DNA of 64,000 nucleotides from CAXXOK01 sp963675925 (GTDB lineage Bacteria; Bacillota; Clostridia; Christensenellales; Aristaeellaceae). The position numbers and the translations under genes were made by a program. The DNA lies in assembly GCA_963675925.2 (NCBI GenBank), contig CAXXIB010000004.1, positions 682,001-746,000 of the forward strand. The letters run 5' to 3'. Positions 41,627 to 48,727 of the stretch are shown piece after piece; the first letter of the stretch is position 1, and each line of letters starts with the position of its first letter. The notes under the pieces are model-generated. The model was not told the origin of the DNA and made no database searches. It saw nothing but the letters and a program-made list of their open reading frames with translations.

Positions 41627-42931
41627 TTATTTGGCTGCGTCAAGCACTTCGTTGATGCCGGCGATTAGCATATCGGCAGCTTCTTCCACGGAAATCATAT
41701 CCGCGCTCAGCTGGCCGAACACCACCGCGTATACGCCATCAGGCGTGCCGCGCAGGGCCGTAGACTCAAACGTGGGATCCAGCGGGAAGGTGTTCCAGCC
41801 GGAATCCAGGGCGTACTTGGTGGCCAGGAGGGTGTTTTCATCCACGATATCGTTGGCGGATGCAATCTCGCGGCCAATCGCGCTGGCGGGTACGCCGCGC
41901 TGGCTGGCCATGGCTTTCACGCCCTCTTCCTCGTTGAGCAGGAAGTTAATCAGCGCTGCGGCTTCCACCGGATTCTCGGAGGATTCCGGAACCACGAACA
42001 GCATGGAGATCTTGTTATAGCCGCCTTTGTAAGGCAGGTCGGTGAACATGGTCGAGATCACAAAGCCCGGCTGCTGGTCTTCCGGCAGGGCATTGAGGAC
42101 GTTTGCAAACGAGGTGTTCCAGTTGTAGTTACCGGCCCAGTAGCCGTCAATCCAGCGATCGGACTGGTCAATGGGATCGGCGGCATAGTCCGACACCATG
42201 GAGATCAGCGGCAGAACGTGCTCGTCTTCGAGCTTATCGATCATCGCCAAACCTTCCATGATTTCTTCCTTGCTGTAGTTCAGCTGGCCATCCACAACCC
42301 AGGCTTTGTTATACATGGATTCCAGATAGTACACCATGAAGATCATGCGATCGTATTCGCCAAGGTGCAGCGGATAGTACTCGTCGCCCAGCACATCTTT
42401 GAAGGTTTTACCGGCGGCAACTAGGCCTTCAAACGTGGTGGGAACTTCGATGCCCGCTTTGGCAAAGGTATTGCCGTTCCAGTACAGGGTGCGTGCGGTG
42501 GTCGAAATCGGAATGCCCTGCAGTTTGCCGTCGATCTCGCTGGCTTTCAGCGCCGCGGCGGGGAACTGGGTGGTATCGAGCACATCGGAATACTGGTACA
42601 GGTCTGTAAGCACATCACCGGTGCCGGCAAACTCGGAAATCCAGTTCCAGTTGTACTGCATTACATCTTCACCGGTGTCGGTGGCCAGTTTCAGGCCGGT
42701 GGCTTCCGCCCAGCCGGACCATGCACCAAACGTGGTTTCAACGGTGATGTTGGGGTACTTTTCAGTGAATTTCTCTGCGGCGGCCTGCGTAGCTTCGTGA
42801 CGGCTGTCGCCGCCCCACCAGCTGAATGTGATCGTAAGGTCATCGGTCGTGACGCTCTGCGCCATTGCCGTCATAGGCAGTGCAAGCAGCACCAACGCCA
42901 TGAGCAGGGCTAGAATTTTGCCTTTAGTCAT
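41627..42931 (-). CDS. Extracellular sugar-binding protein of an ABC importer
   Basis: This CUT1-type solute-binding protein has ~434 residues. The signal peptide is MTKGKILALLMALVLLALPMTAMA, with no obvious lipobox cysteine. The mature part starts with a strand ITFSWWGGDSRHEATQAAAEKFTEKYPNITVE, the standard start for this class, followed by PISTTARTLYWNGNTFAKAGIEVPTTFEGL. GAAAGGAG precedes ATG 42931. It is the first gene of the importer operon, with a good promoter 150 bases upstream. The gene neighbourhood suggests oligogalacturonides. Confidence 0.92.
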   Translation of the reverse strand: MTKGKILALLMALVLLALPMTAMAQSVTTDDLTITFSWWGGDSRHEATQAAAEKFTEKYPNITVETTFGAWSGWAEATGLKLATDTGEDVMQYNWNWISEFAGTGDVLTDLYQYSDVLDTTQFPAAALKASEIDGKLQGIPISTTARTLYWNGNTFAKAGIEVPTTFEGLVAAGKTFKDVLGDEYYPLHLGEYDRMIFMVYYLESMYNKAWVVDGQLNYSKEEIMEGLAMIDKLEDEHVLPLISMVSDYAADPIDQSDRWIDGYWAGNYNWNTSFANVLNALPEDQQPGFVISTMFTDLPYKGGYNKISMLFVVPESSENPVEAAALINFLLNEEEGVKAMASQRGVPASAIGREIASANDIVDENTLLATKYALDSGWNTFPLDPTFESTALRGTPDGVYAVVFGQLSADMISVEEAADMLIAGINEVLDAAK

Positions 42932-43276
42932 GAGATGTTCTCCTTTCGTTCTTCCCGGCGGCACAAATGCAAAAGCCAAAACAAAGGGAATGGCGTTCTT
43001 TCGCAAACTCTTTTTAGGTTCGGTTCTGTTCTTTGTGCGGCCTTGTATAATTCAGCTTCACCTGGTAATTATACGTTTTCATTATAGAAGAAATATAGCA
43101 CTTACACGGCTGAATGTCAATAATACTACCATTTCTTCAATCCTAACCCGAAAATGAAGCGAGATAAGGCGAAAGTGCTTACATTACAGTGCAAGCACTC
43201 ACCTATCCCCTAAAATAAATTATTAACAATTCACAAACATTAATTACAATACTATTGCATCAAGCGCAGCGTGCCT
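42932..43276. other. Gene-free interval with the importer promoter and an inverted repeat
   Basis: It holds a minus-strand promoter (43092-43120), a leader of about 150 bases and the inverted repeat AGTGCTT / AAGCACT (43174-43199) upstream of it. No gene or terminator for GH105 is evident. Confidence 0.6.
43092..43120 (-). promoter_or_regulatory. Promoter of the sugar ABC importer operon
   Basis: On the minus strand, TTGACA (43120-43115), a 17-bp spacer and TATATT (43097-43092). Confidence 0.82.
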
Positions 43277-44383
43277 TTACCGCTGCAGCAAGCCTTCCAT
43301 TTCCACAGCCGCCTGCAGCATCGCGCCCGAGCCCTTGGGGTCGTTTGCGACGATCGGCTCGGACATATAATAGGCAAAGCTGCCGTCGCGCTGCTGCACA
43401 TTGCCAAGTCCCGCCACCTGGCAGCACTTGGTGACAATGGCATACCCCTTGTACACCTCAATAAACTGCTCCACCGCGCTCTGCCAGGCATGGCACAGAG
43501 TGTCCGCTGAAACCGCCTGCACAATGCCGAGCCGCGCGGCCTTGGCCGTAGCGTAGATGAACTGCGCCGAGCAGGAACTTTCCGCGTAGTTGCCGGGGCG
43601 GTCGGGTGCGTCCATCACTTGCAGCCATACGCCGGTACGGTTGTCCCGCGCGCGCCATACGGCCGCCAGCAGATCAGACAGCAATGTTGTCAGGGTTTGG
43701 CGGGCAGCCGAATCTTCGGGCAGCAGTTCCAGCGTGTCCACCAGGGCGCAGGCATACCAGCCCACGGCGCGGCCCCACACATGCGGCGAGCAACCGGTTT
43801 CCTTGTCCGCCCAAGGCTGGACTTTGGCCGCATCCCAGGCATGCAGGGAAAGCCCGGTCGGCTGGTGCCAGGTTTTTTCCCGGATCAGCTGAAACTGCTT
43901 TACGACATCGTCCGTCCACGCCGGGCGGTTCATCAGCCCGGCGCAGGCGATGTAAAACGGCGCACACATATATAGTCCGTCCAACCACATCTGGTTTTCA
44001 TAAATCTTCTTATGCCAGAACCCGCCCTCGGGCGTGCGCGGCTGGTGCAGCACCTGGTCCAGCAGCAGCTCAGCCGCCGTGCGGTAGCGCTGCTCGCCCG
44101 TTTTCTGCCACAGGTACAGCAGTATTTTTCCGTTGTTGATGTAATCCAGATTATATTCCTCGCGGTGGTAGTCGCGGATCTTGGTTCCGTCCTGATTGAG
44201 GAACGCGTCGATTCCGTTCTTGATATATTCAAAATACGCTGTTTCACCCGTCAGCTCATACAGCGCAGCCATCCCCTTCCACACCACGCCGTAATCGTAG
44301 CTCCAGCGGTCTTTCAGCAGGGGGTTACTATGCATAAACCCATCCGCAATGCGGATATGCCAGTTGTCAAACGCCTGTTTCAT
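43277..44383 (-). CDS. Unsaturated galacturonyl/rhamnogalacturonyl hydrolase (GH105/GH88)
   Basis: This cytoplasmic enzyme releases the unsaturated sugar left at the non-reducing end of oligogalacturonides or rhamnogalacturonan fragments by pectate lyases. The 368-residue alpha/alpha barrel matches YteR/YesR: WSYDYGVVWKGMAALYELTG, YHREEYNLDYINNGKILLYL, QMWLDGLYM with the catalytic D135, HVWGRAVGWYACALVD. There is no signal peptide. The ATG overlaps the stop of the GH28 gene (ATGA), so both are coupled. Specific linkage cannot be read from sequence. Confidence 0.92.
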   Translation of the reverse strand: MKQAFDNWHIRIADGFMHSNPLLKDRWSYDYGVVWKGMAALYELTGETAYFEYIKNGIDAFLNQDGTKIRDYHREEYNLDYINNGKILLYLWQKTGEQRYRTAAELLLDQVLHQPRTPEGGFWHKKIYENQMWLDGLYMCAPFYIACAGLMNRPAWTDDVVKQFQLIREKTWHQPTGLSLHAWDAAKVQPWADKETGCSPHVWGRAVGWYACALVDTLELLPEDSAARQTLTTLLSDLLAAVWRARDNRTGVWLQVMDAPDRPGNYAESSCSAQFIYATAKAARLGIVQAVSADTLCHAWQSAVEQFIEVYKGYAIVTKCCQVAGLGNVQQRDGSFAYYMSEPIVANDPKGSGAMLQAAVEMEGLLQR

Positions 44384-45699
44384 TGTCTGTCCTCCGTCTC
44401 TGTCAGCTGCACGGTGTGATCCGCGTCCAGTGCCGGGCCTGTCTGGTGCAGTATGCGCAGTCCGCGCACATCAATATCCTCACCGTTGCGCAGGAACAGG
44501 CCCGCCGCTTCCATATCGGGCAGATCATCCATCATGGCGGCCTGTCCCGCTTTGCCGGGGGTCATCTCCACCGTGCAATCGCTGATGCGCACACGCTTGA
44601 CGGGACTTTCCGGCAGGCCGTACAAAAAGCCCGCGCAGGCCGTAGCCCCGCGCACGGTAATGGCTTCGATGCTAATATCCGACAGCATAGGCGTGCCATC
44701 GTCCACCGGGCGAGCGGCCTTGTCCCGCACTTCGGGCAGCTTGCCGCCCTTGCCGCAGAAGTAGTACATGTTGAACACAAAGGGGCAGAGCACATCCTGC
44801 ATGCTGATGTTTTGAAACGTTAGTCCCGCCGCCGCGCCGCCGCGACCCCGCCGTGTTTTCAGGCGGATACCACGGTCCGTGCCGGTAAATACACAATCCG
44901 TCACCCGCACATCGCGCACGCCGCCGGACATTTCACTGCCGATCACCACGCCGCCATGCCCGTGCAGCATGCGGCAATGCTCGATCGTAATATGCTCGCA
45001 GGCGCGTTTGCGGGGTGTATCCTCTGTGCCAGCTTTGATGGCGATGCAGTCATCCCCCACGTCGATCACACAGTCGGCGATATGCACATGGCTGGACCCG
45101 TTGGGGTTGATGCCATCGGTGTTTGGGGAATTCGGGGGATTGAGAATGTGGAGGTTTGTAATCGTAACACCGTCGCAGTACAGGGGGTGCACCGTCCAGC
45201 AGGGGGAGTTGGTCAGGGTCACGCCGTCCATCACGACATTGCTGCAGTTATGAAAACAAACCAGATACGGGCGCGGATAGCGCAGCTGTCTGCTTACGTG
45301 CCGCTGCCACCAACGTGCGCCGCTGCCGTCTATCAGGCCGCTGCCGGTTATGCGTATAGTATCGGCATCCAGGGCGTACAAGCAGGGCATATACGCCGGG
45401 CCGGGAATGCCCTCAAACTCCAGATCAACCAGCGGAAACAGCGATTCATCATCCGTAAACACCAGCTGCGCACCGGCCTCCAGGTGCAGTGTGGTATTGC
45501 TATACAGCCGCACAGGCGCAGTACCATACCGCCCCGGAGGAACCACCAGCGTTCCCCCGCCCTGCGATGTAAGCGCATTCATAGCTTCGCGGAACGCTTC
45601 GGTCCACATACCGCCTGCCGCTAAATGCGCGTATTCCTTTAGATTGCGCCTTGCCTGCTCCACCGTACCACATCCGTCTATTTTCGTTTCTTCCCGCAT
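44380..45699 (-). CDS. Polygalacturonase-like glycoside hydrolase (GH28)
   Basis: This right-handed beta-helix hydrolase of ~439 residues cleaves alpha-1,4 galacturonan, or rhamnogalacturonan. The GH28 signature blocks are NTDGIN (193-198), GDDCIAIK (215-222), HGHGGVVIGSE (246-256) and RGIRLK (276-281), with the three catalytic aspartates present. An N-terminal helix runs before QGGGTLVVPPGRY. There is no signal peptide, so it acts inside the cell on imported oligomers. The start is uncertain: ATG 45699 lies in a perfect TATAAT, so if that is the promoter the real start is downstream, for example GTG 45663. Confidence 0.88.
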   Translation of the reverse strand: MREETKIDGCGTVEQARRNLKEYAHLAAGGMWTEAFREAMNALTSQGGGTLVVPPGRYGTAPVRLYSNTTLHLEAGAQLVFTDDESLFPLVDLEFEGIPGPAYMPCLYALDADTIRITGSGLIDGSGARWWQRHVSRQLRYPRPYLVCFHNCSNVVMDGVTLTNSPCWTVHPLYCDGVTITNLHILNPPNSPNTDGINPNGSSHVHIADCVIDVGDDCIAIKAGTEDTPRKRACEHITIEHCRMLHGHGGVVIGSEMSGGVRDVRVTDCVFTGTDRGIRLKTRRGRGGAAAGLTFQNISMQDVLCPFVFNMYYFCGKGGKLPEVRDKAARPVDDGTPMLSDISIEAITVRGATACAGFLYGLPESPVKRVRISDCTVEMTPGKAGQAAMMDDLPDMEAAGLFLRNGEDIDVRGLRILHQTGPALDADHTVQLTETEDRQ

Positions 45700-45727
45700 T
45701 ATACACGATAGCCCTGGAAAATGCCAA
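45698..45727 (-). promoter_or_regulatory. Candidate promoter of the GH28-GH105 genes, overlapping the annotated start
   Basis: On the minus strand, TTGGCA (45727-45722), an 18-bp spacer and TATAAT (45703-45698). The -10 shares bases with the ATG at 45699. Confidence 0.55.
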
Positions 45728-45799
45728 ACCGCAGGTAAGGCCTTACAGCGATCATAGCCACCACGAGACAGGCGCATCTGAGCGCTTGCCCAGCCGCAG

Positions 45800-45828
45800 T
45801 TTTCATATGACGCTGCATATGCTACAAT
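45800..45828 (+). promoter_or_regulatory. Promoter of the LysE-family gene
   Basis: TTTTCA (45800-45805), a 17-bp spacer and an extended -10 TGCTACAAT ending at 45828. Confidence 0.5.
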
Positions 45829-45862
45829 AGGTTCCATACTGTATATAAGGGGGAGTGCCGAT

Positions 45863-46495
45863 TTGGCCGTATTGTACTTTACCGCGTTGGCCGTGGGCTT
45901 TTCCGGTGCCATGATGCCCGGCTCACTGCTCACTTACACCATCCGCCACTCCCTGAAGGAAGGCCCAAAAGTCGGGTTTCTGGTCATCATCGGGCATGCA
46001 CTACTGGAGCTGCTGCTGATTGCCGGCATCTTTCTGGGGCTGGATATGGTGCTCAAGTCCGATGCCGCGCAGATCACCATCGGCATCGTCGGCGGCATTC
46101 TGCTTTGCTATATCGGCGTGGATATGATACTCAAGGCCGCGCGTGGCCAGGTGAGCGTGTCCATGGACGCCAAAACAAAAAACTCCGACCGCATGATGCT
46201 CTCGGGCGCGCTATTAAGCATGGCCAACCCCTACTTTTTGCTCTGGTGGGCAGTCATCGGGCTGGGGTTCCTCACCCAGGCCTATCGCGATTTTGCCGTC
46301 TGGGGCGTTGCCATTTACTTTTTAGGGCATATCACAGCGGATTTCGCCTGGTACGGGCTGATTTCCACCGTGGTAGGCAAAACGCGTAAATTTATCAAGG
46401 AAAAACCCTACCGCATCATCATCATGGTGCTGGGCGGGCTGCTCATCTTCTTCGGCGCTCGATTCCTGATCGACGCGCTGGGCAAGCTATTGTAA
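45863..46495 (+). CDS. LysE/RhtB family exporter
   Basis: This 210-residue membrane protein with about six helices exports amino acids or related small molecules. The N-terminal ALAVGFSGAMMPGSLLTYTI carries the LysE pattern (G-x-x-PGP/S), then a histidine-containing IIGHALLELLLIAG and the conserved LSMANPYFLLWWAVIGLG block. The start is TTG at 45863 with GGGGGAG 7 bases upstream. It has a terminator and appears monocistronic. The substrate is unknown. Confidence 0.9.
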   Translation: MAVLYFTALAVGFSGAMMPGSLLTYTIRHSLKEGPKVGFLVIIGHALLELLLIAGIFLGLDMVLKSDAAQITIGIVGGILLCYIGVDMILKAARGQVSVSMDAKTKNSDRMMLSGALLSMANPYFLLWWAVIGLGFLTQAYRDFAVWGVAIYFLGHITADFAWYGLISTVVGKTRKFIKEKPYRIIIMVLGGLLIFFGARFLIDALGKLL

Positions 46496-46515
46496 GCTTT
46501 TCTGACATCACACGC

Positions 46516-46549
46516 CTACCGGGTCCCCTAAGCGGCTCCGGTTTTTTTC
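46516..46549 (+). terminator. Terminator after the LysE-family gene
   Basis: An ACCGG/CCGGT stem with an internally paired loop, followed by a run of seven T's. Confidence 0.65.
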
Positions 46550-46672
46550 ATGCCGAATGTTATGACTGGCGACAGTTGAGTCCCTCAAATGTACATTTCA
46601 CGCAACCTTCATTGACAGTGCACGCCCACCTGTGGCACGCTATTTGTGCACAATAATAGGAGGTTTACTCGC

Positions 46673-47260
46673 ATGAAACAACGACTCGGAGTTCTTCTTA
46701 CCCTGCTGCTATCCATCCTGCTGCTGACAAGCGCACAGGCGGAACAGCTACCTACGGACTATGCCATAATGGACGTTGTGGACAACAGCCCGGCGTTCGC
46801 CTATCAGGTATTGTATGCACGCCCCATCTCAGCCGATACGGTTGAAGTGCTGGTGCTGGCCCATGCCCAGGACGAAGCCTGGGACATCACGCAAAACAGC
46901 TTCGTGCTGGCCGATACGACAGACACTACCTATACTGCCGATGTGCTCAACACGCCGGGAGATGTATATATAAGAGAATACGCCCTGACCATCCCTGCGG
47001 GCGAAAGCCAGGTATTGTCCTTCCATATCCCGTTTGCAGCGACCGATGCCCAAACGCTGCACTTCGTGTGCCAGGATGCAGACGGCACAGCGACGGCGTT
47101 TTCCTATGAGCCCGTTGATCCCCTGAGCGGAACGACCGTCACGGCCGATATGCTCGCGCTATTCCAAGCGGCTGATGAACTTGCCTCGTCTGTAGTCATC
47201 ATCGGTGGCGCGGACGGCCCGACAGAAATTTTCCTGACCCAGCCCGAACCCCAGCCCTAA
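46673..47260 (+). CDS. Small secreted protein with a C-terminal IGGADGPT module
   Basis: The ~195-residue protein begins with a signal peptide (RLGVLLTLLLSILLLTSAQA, residues 4-23). The mature part is a single beta-rich domain with no family I know. It ends with SSVVIIGGADGPTEIFLTQ (172-190). The core IGGADGPT is well known from the beta subunit of Na+-translocating decarboxylases (OadB/GcdB), but the rest of that 11-helix protein is absent. AGGAGG is 9 bases before ATG 46673. It has its own terminator. Function unknown; surface or periplasm-like localisation is inferred from the signal peptide. Confidence 0.75.
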   Translation: MKQRLGVLLTLLLSILLLTSAQAEQLPTDYAIMDVVDNSPAFAYQVLYARPISADTVEVLVLAHAQDEAWDITQNSFVLADTTDTTYTADVLNTPGDVYIREYALTIPAGESQVLSFHIPFAATDAQTLHFVCQDADGTATAFSYEPVDPLSGTTVTADMLALFQAADELASSVVIIGGADGPTEIFLTQPEPQP

Positions 47261-47281
47261 TCATCCGTCCCGTTCATTCAA

Positions 47282-47320
47282 GCGCCGCATCCCAGCATGG
47301 CCGGGGTGCGGCGTTTTTTA
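47282..47320 (+). terminator. Terminator after the IGGADGPT protein gene
   Basis: CGCCGCATCCC / GGGGTGCGGCG around a 9-base loop, followed by six T's. Confidence 0.9.
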
Positions 47321-47411
47321 TGACTGCGAATAAGCAATCTTTCTGCCTACAGGCTTTGGGAAGAAAACAAAGACGAATAGGGGTGAATAATCACTTGAAT
47401 TGAACTCCCCC

Positions 47412-47440
47412 TTGACAAATAGGCATCTCGCTCTTATTAT
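47412..47440 (+). promoter_or_regulatory. Promoter of the PadR - membrane-repeat operon
   Basis: Perfect TTGACA (47412-47417), a 17-bp spacer and TATTAT (47435-47440). Confidence 0.88.
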
Positions 47441-47472
47441 TACTCTATCAGATATAGTAATCTGGTAGAGTA
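47441..47472 (+). promoter_or_regulatory. 32-bp interrupted palindrome, likely PadR operator
   Basis: TACTCTA-t-CAGAT-ATAGTA-ATCTG-g-TAGAGTA, two nested inverted repeats of 7 and 5 bp around a 6-bp centre. It begins one base after the -10, where a bound repressor would block initiation. Confidence 0.7.
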
Positions 47473-47494
47473 ATTTTCGATGGGTGGTGGCAGT

Positions 47495-47848
47495 ATGGCG
47501 ATCTCGGCAGACCTGATTCGCGGGCACCTGGATGCGATCATCCTGCGGCTGCTGATTGAAAAGGACCGCTACGGGTATGAGCTGATCAAGGAGATCAGCC
47601 GCCGCACAGCCGGACGGCTGGACGTGAAGGAGGCAACGCTCTACGCGGCCATCCAGCGGCTGGAGCGCAACCTGTACATCGTGTCCTACTCCGGGCAGAT
47701 TACCCACGGGCGCGCCCGCAAGTACTACCGGCCCACACCCAGCGGCCGGGCCTACTACCGCGAAAAACAGCTGGAATGGCTTGAAACCAAAGATGTCATA
47801 GACGCAGTATTGGAGGAAAATCCAGATGATCATCAGACAGCACATTGA
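47495..47848 (+). CDS. PadR family transcriptional regulator
   Basis: The 117-residue winged-helix regulator shows the PadR core: LDAIILRLLIEKDRYGYELIKEISRR, then KEATLYAAIQRLERNLYIVSYSG with the recognition helix, and a wing GRARKYYRPTPSGRAYYREK. PadR proteins usually repress their own operon and are released by a ligand or stress. The ATG at 47495 is preferred over 47480 because GGTGG lies just before it. It overlaps the next gene by 23 bases, so regulator and target are coupled. The 32-bp palindrome upstream is the obvious operator. Confidence 0.9.
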   Translation: MAISADLIRGHLDAIILRLLIEKDRYGYELIKEISRRTAGRLDVKEATLYAAIQRLERNLYIVSYSGQITHGRARKYYRPTPSGRAYYREKQLEWLETKDVIDAVLEENPDDHQTAH

Positions 47849-48245
47849 GGAAATGTTTCACGGCGTTCCCGACAGTGAAGAAAAGCAGAGCCTGCTTCAC
47901 GAGCTGATCGCCGATGCCGAGGAAAAAGCGGCCGACCTGATGGCCGATGGCAAAACCGAGGAAGATGCCGTAAACAAAGCACTGGTGGAGCTTGGTGACC
48001 TGTCCGAAATTAAGCTTTCATTGATGGGCGCGTCTCCACGGCGCACCGGCAGCCTGCGCAGACTGAAGAACAATCTGCTCTTTGCCGTGGCCGGCAGCGC
48101 GCTGATCATCGCGCTGTTCATGTTCATCAACCTGTACTACTCGCCACATGCCCTTTGGTTTGTATACCCGGCGTTCGCTGTCATCTGGTGGCCGCTGTCC
48201 ATGTTCCTTTACTACCTCAACCATAAAGAAGGGAGCGGAAAATGA
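47826..48245 (+). CDS. HAAS-type membrane protein with one WWPLSM repeat
   Basis: The 139-residue protein joins a soluble helical N-terminal ~68 residues (VPDSEEKQSLLHELIADAEEKAADLMADGKTEEDAVNKALVELGDLSEI) to one two-helix membrane unit. The N-terminal part matches the HAAS domain (DUF1700 or permease-prefix type), often encoded next to PadR regulators. The membrane unit (residues ~84-133, INLYYSPHALW through VIWWPLSM) is the same repeat that fills the two downstream proteins. It is likely the adaptor between regulator and membrane proteins. No signal peptide is seen. Function unknown. Confidence 0.8.
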   Translation: MIIRQHIEEMFHGVPDSEEKQSLLHELIADAEEKAADLMADGKTEEDAVNKALVELGDLSEIKLSLMGASPRRTGSLRRLKNNLLFAVAGSALIIALFMFINLYYSPHALWFVYPAFAVIWWPLSMFLYYLNHKEGSGK

Positions 48246-48727
48246 AACGATCACTGCAAACGGCGCTGACCATCTCCGGGATGGTCATTGTGTCCGTCAT
48301 CATCTTAAACCGCTTCACTTCGCCCTTTCCGTGGAGCCTGTACCCGATTTTCGGCATCCTGTGGTGGCCGCTGAGCGTGTACTATTATGGGCGGCACGAG
48401 CCGCTTCACTACGCTGTATACGGCACGGGGCTTATTTTCCTGCTGTTGATACTCACCTATCTGTTTGCCAGCCCCGGCGCACACCCGTGGTTTTTCTACC
48501 CCATGCTGGGGATGTTCTGGTGGCCGCTTTCGGTGTGGGGGTCCATGGTCGGCGCGCGGCGGTTTTCCGTGACCGGCGCGACCTATGTCACGCTGATGCT
48601 TGTGGCCATCAACCTGCTATCCTCGCCGGGTTTCTGGTGGTGGATGTACCCCAGCTTCTTTGTCCTGTGGTGGCCGTTGGGCGTGCACCTGCACCAGCAA
48701 CGGCGGAAGGAAGGTGAAGCGCAATGA
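48242..48727 (+). CDS. Membrane protein made of three ~52-residue WWPLSV repeats
   Basis: The 161-residue protein is entirely three tandem repeats. Each has a helix, then a loop of the type TSPxxxxW-x-x-YP, then a second helix ending ILWWPLSV (WW at residues 41-42, 93-94 and 143-144, spaced 52 and 50). That gives about six membrane segments. The unit resembles the 2TM domain found at the N-terminus of some sensor kinases (INLLTSP-x-x-WF-x-WP followed by WGIGL). The protein is collinear with the first 160 residues of the next gene. It overlaps the previous stop (ATGA). Function unknown. Confidence 0.82.
   Translation: MKRSLQTALTISGMVIVSVIILNRFTSPFPWSLYPIFGILWWPLSVYYYGRHEPLHYAVYGTGLIFLLLILTYLFASPGAHPWFFYPMLGMFWWPLSVWGSMVGARRFSVTGATYVTLMLVAINLLSSPGFWWWMYPSFFVLWWPLGVHLHQQRRKEGEAQ

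Noticed and set aside
46633..46649. Possible sigma-54 site (TGGCAC-N5-TTGTG) before the IGGADGPT gene
   Set aside because: The -24 half fits, but the -12 half lacks the GC dinucleotide, and a start there would leave the SD at the very 5' end of the mRNA.
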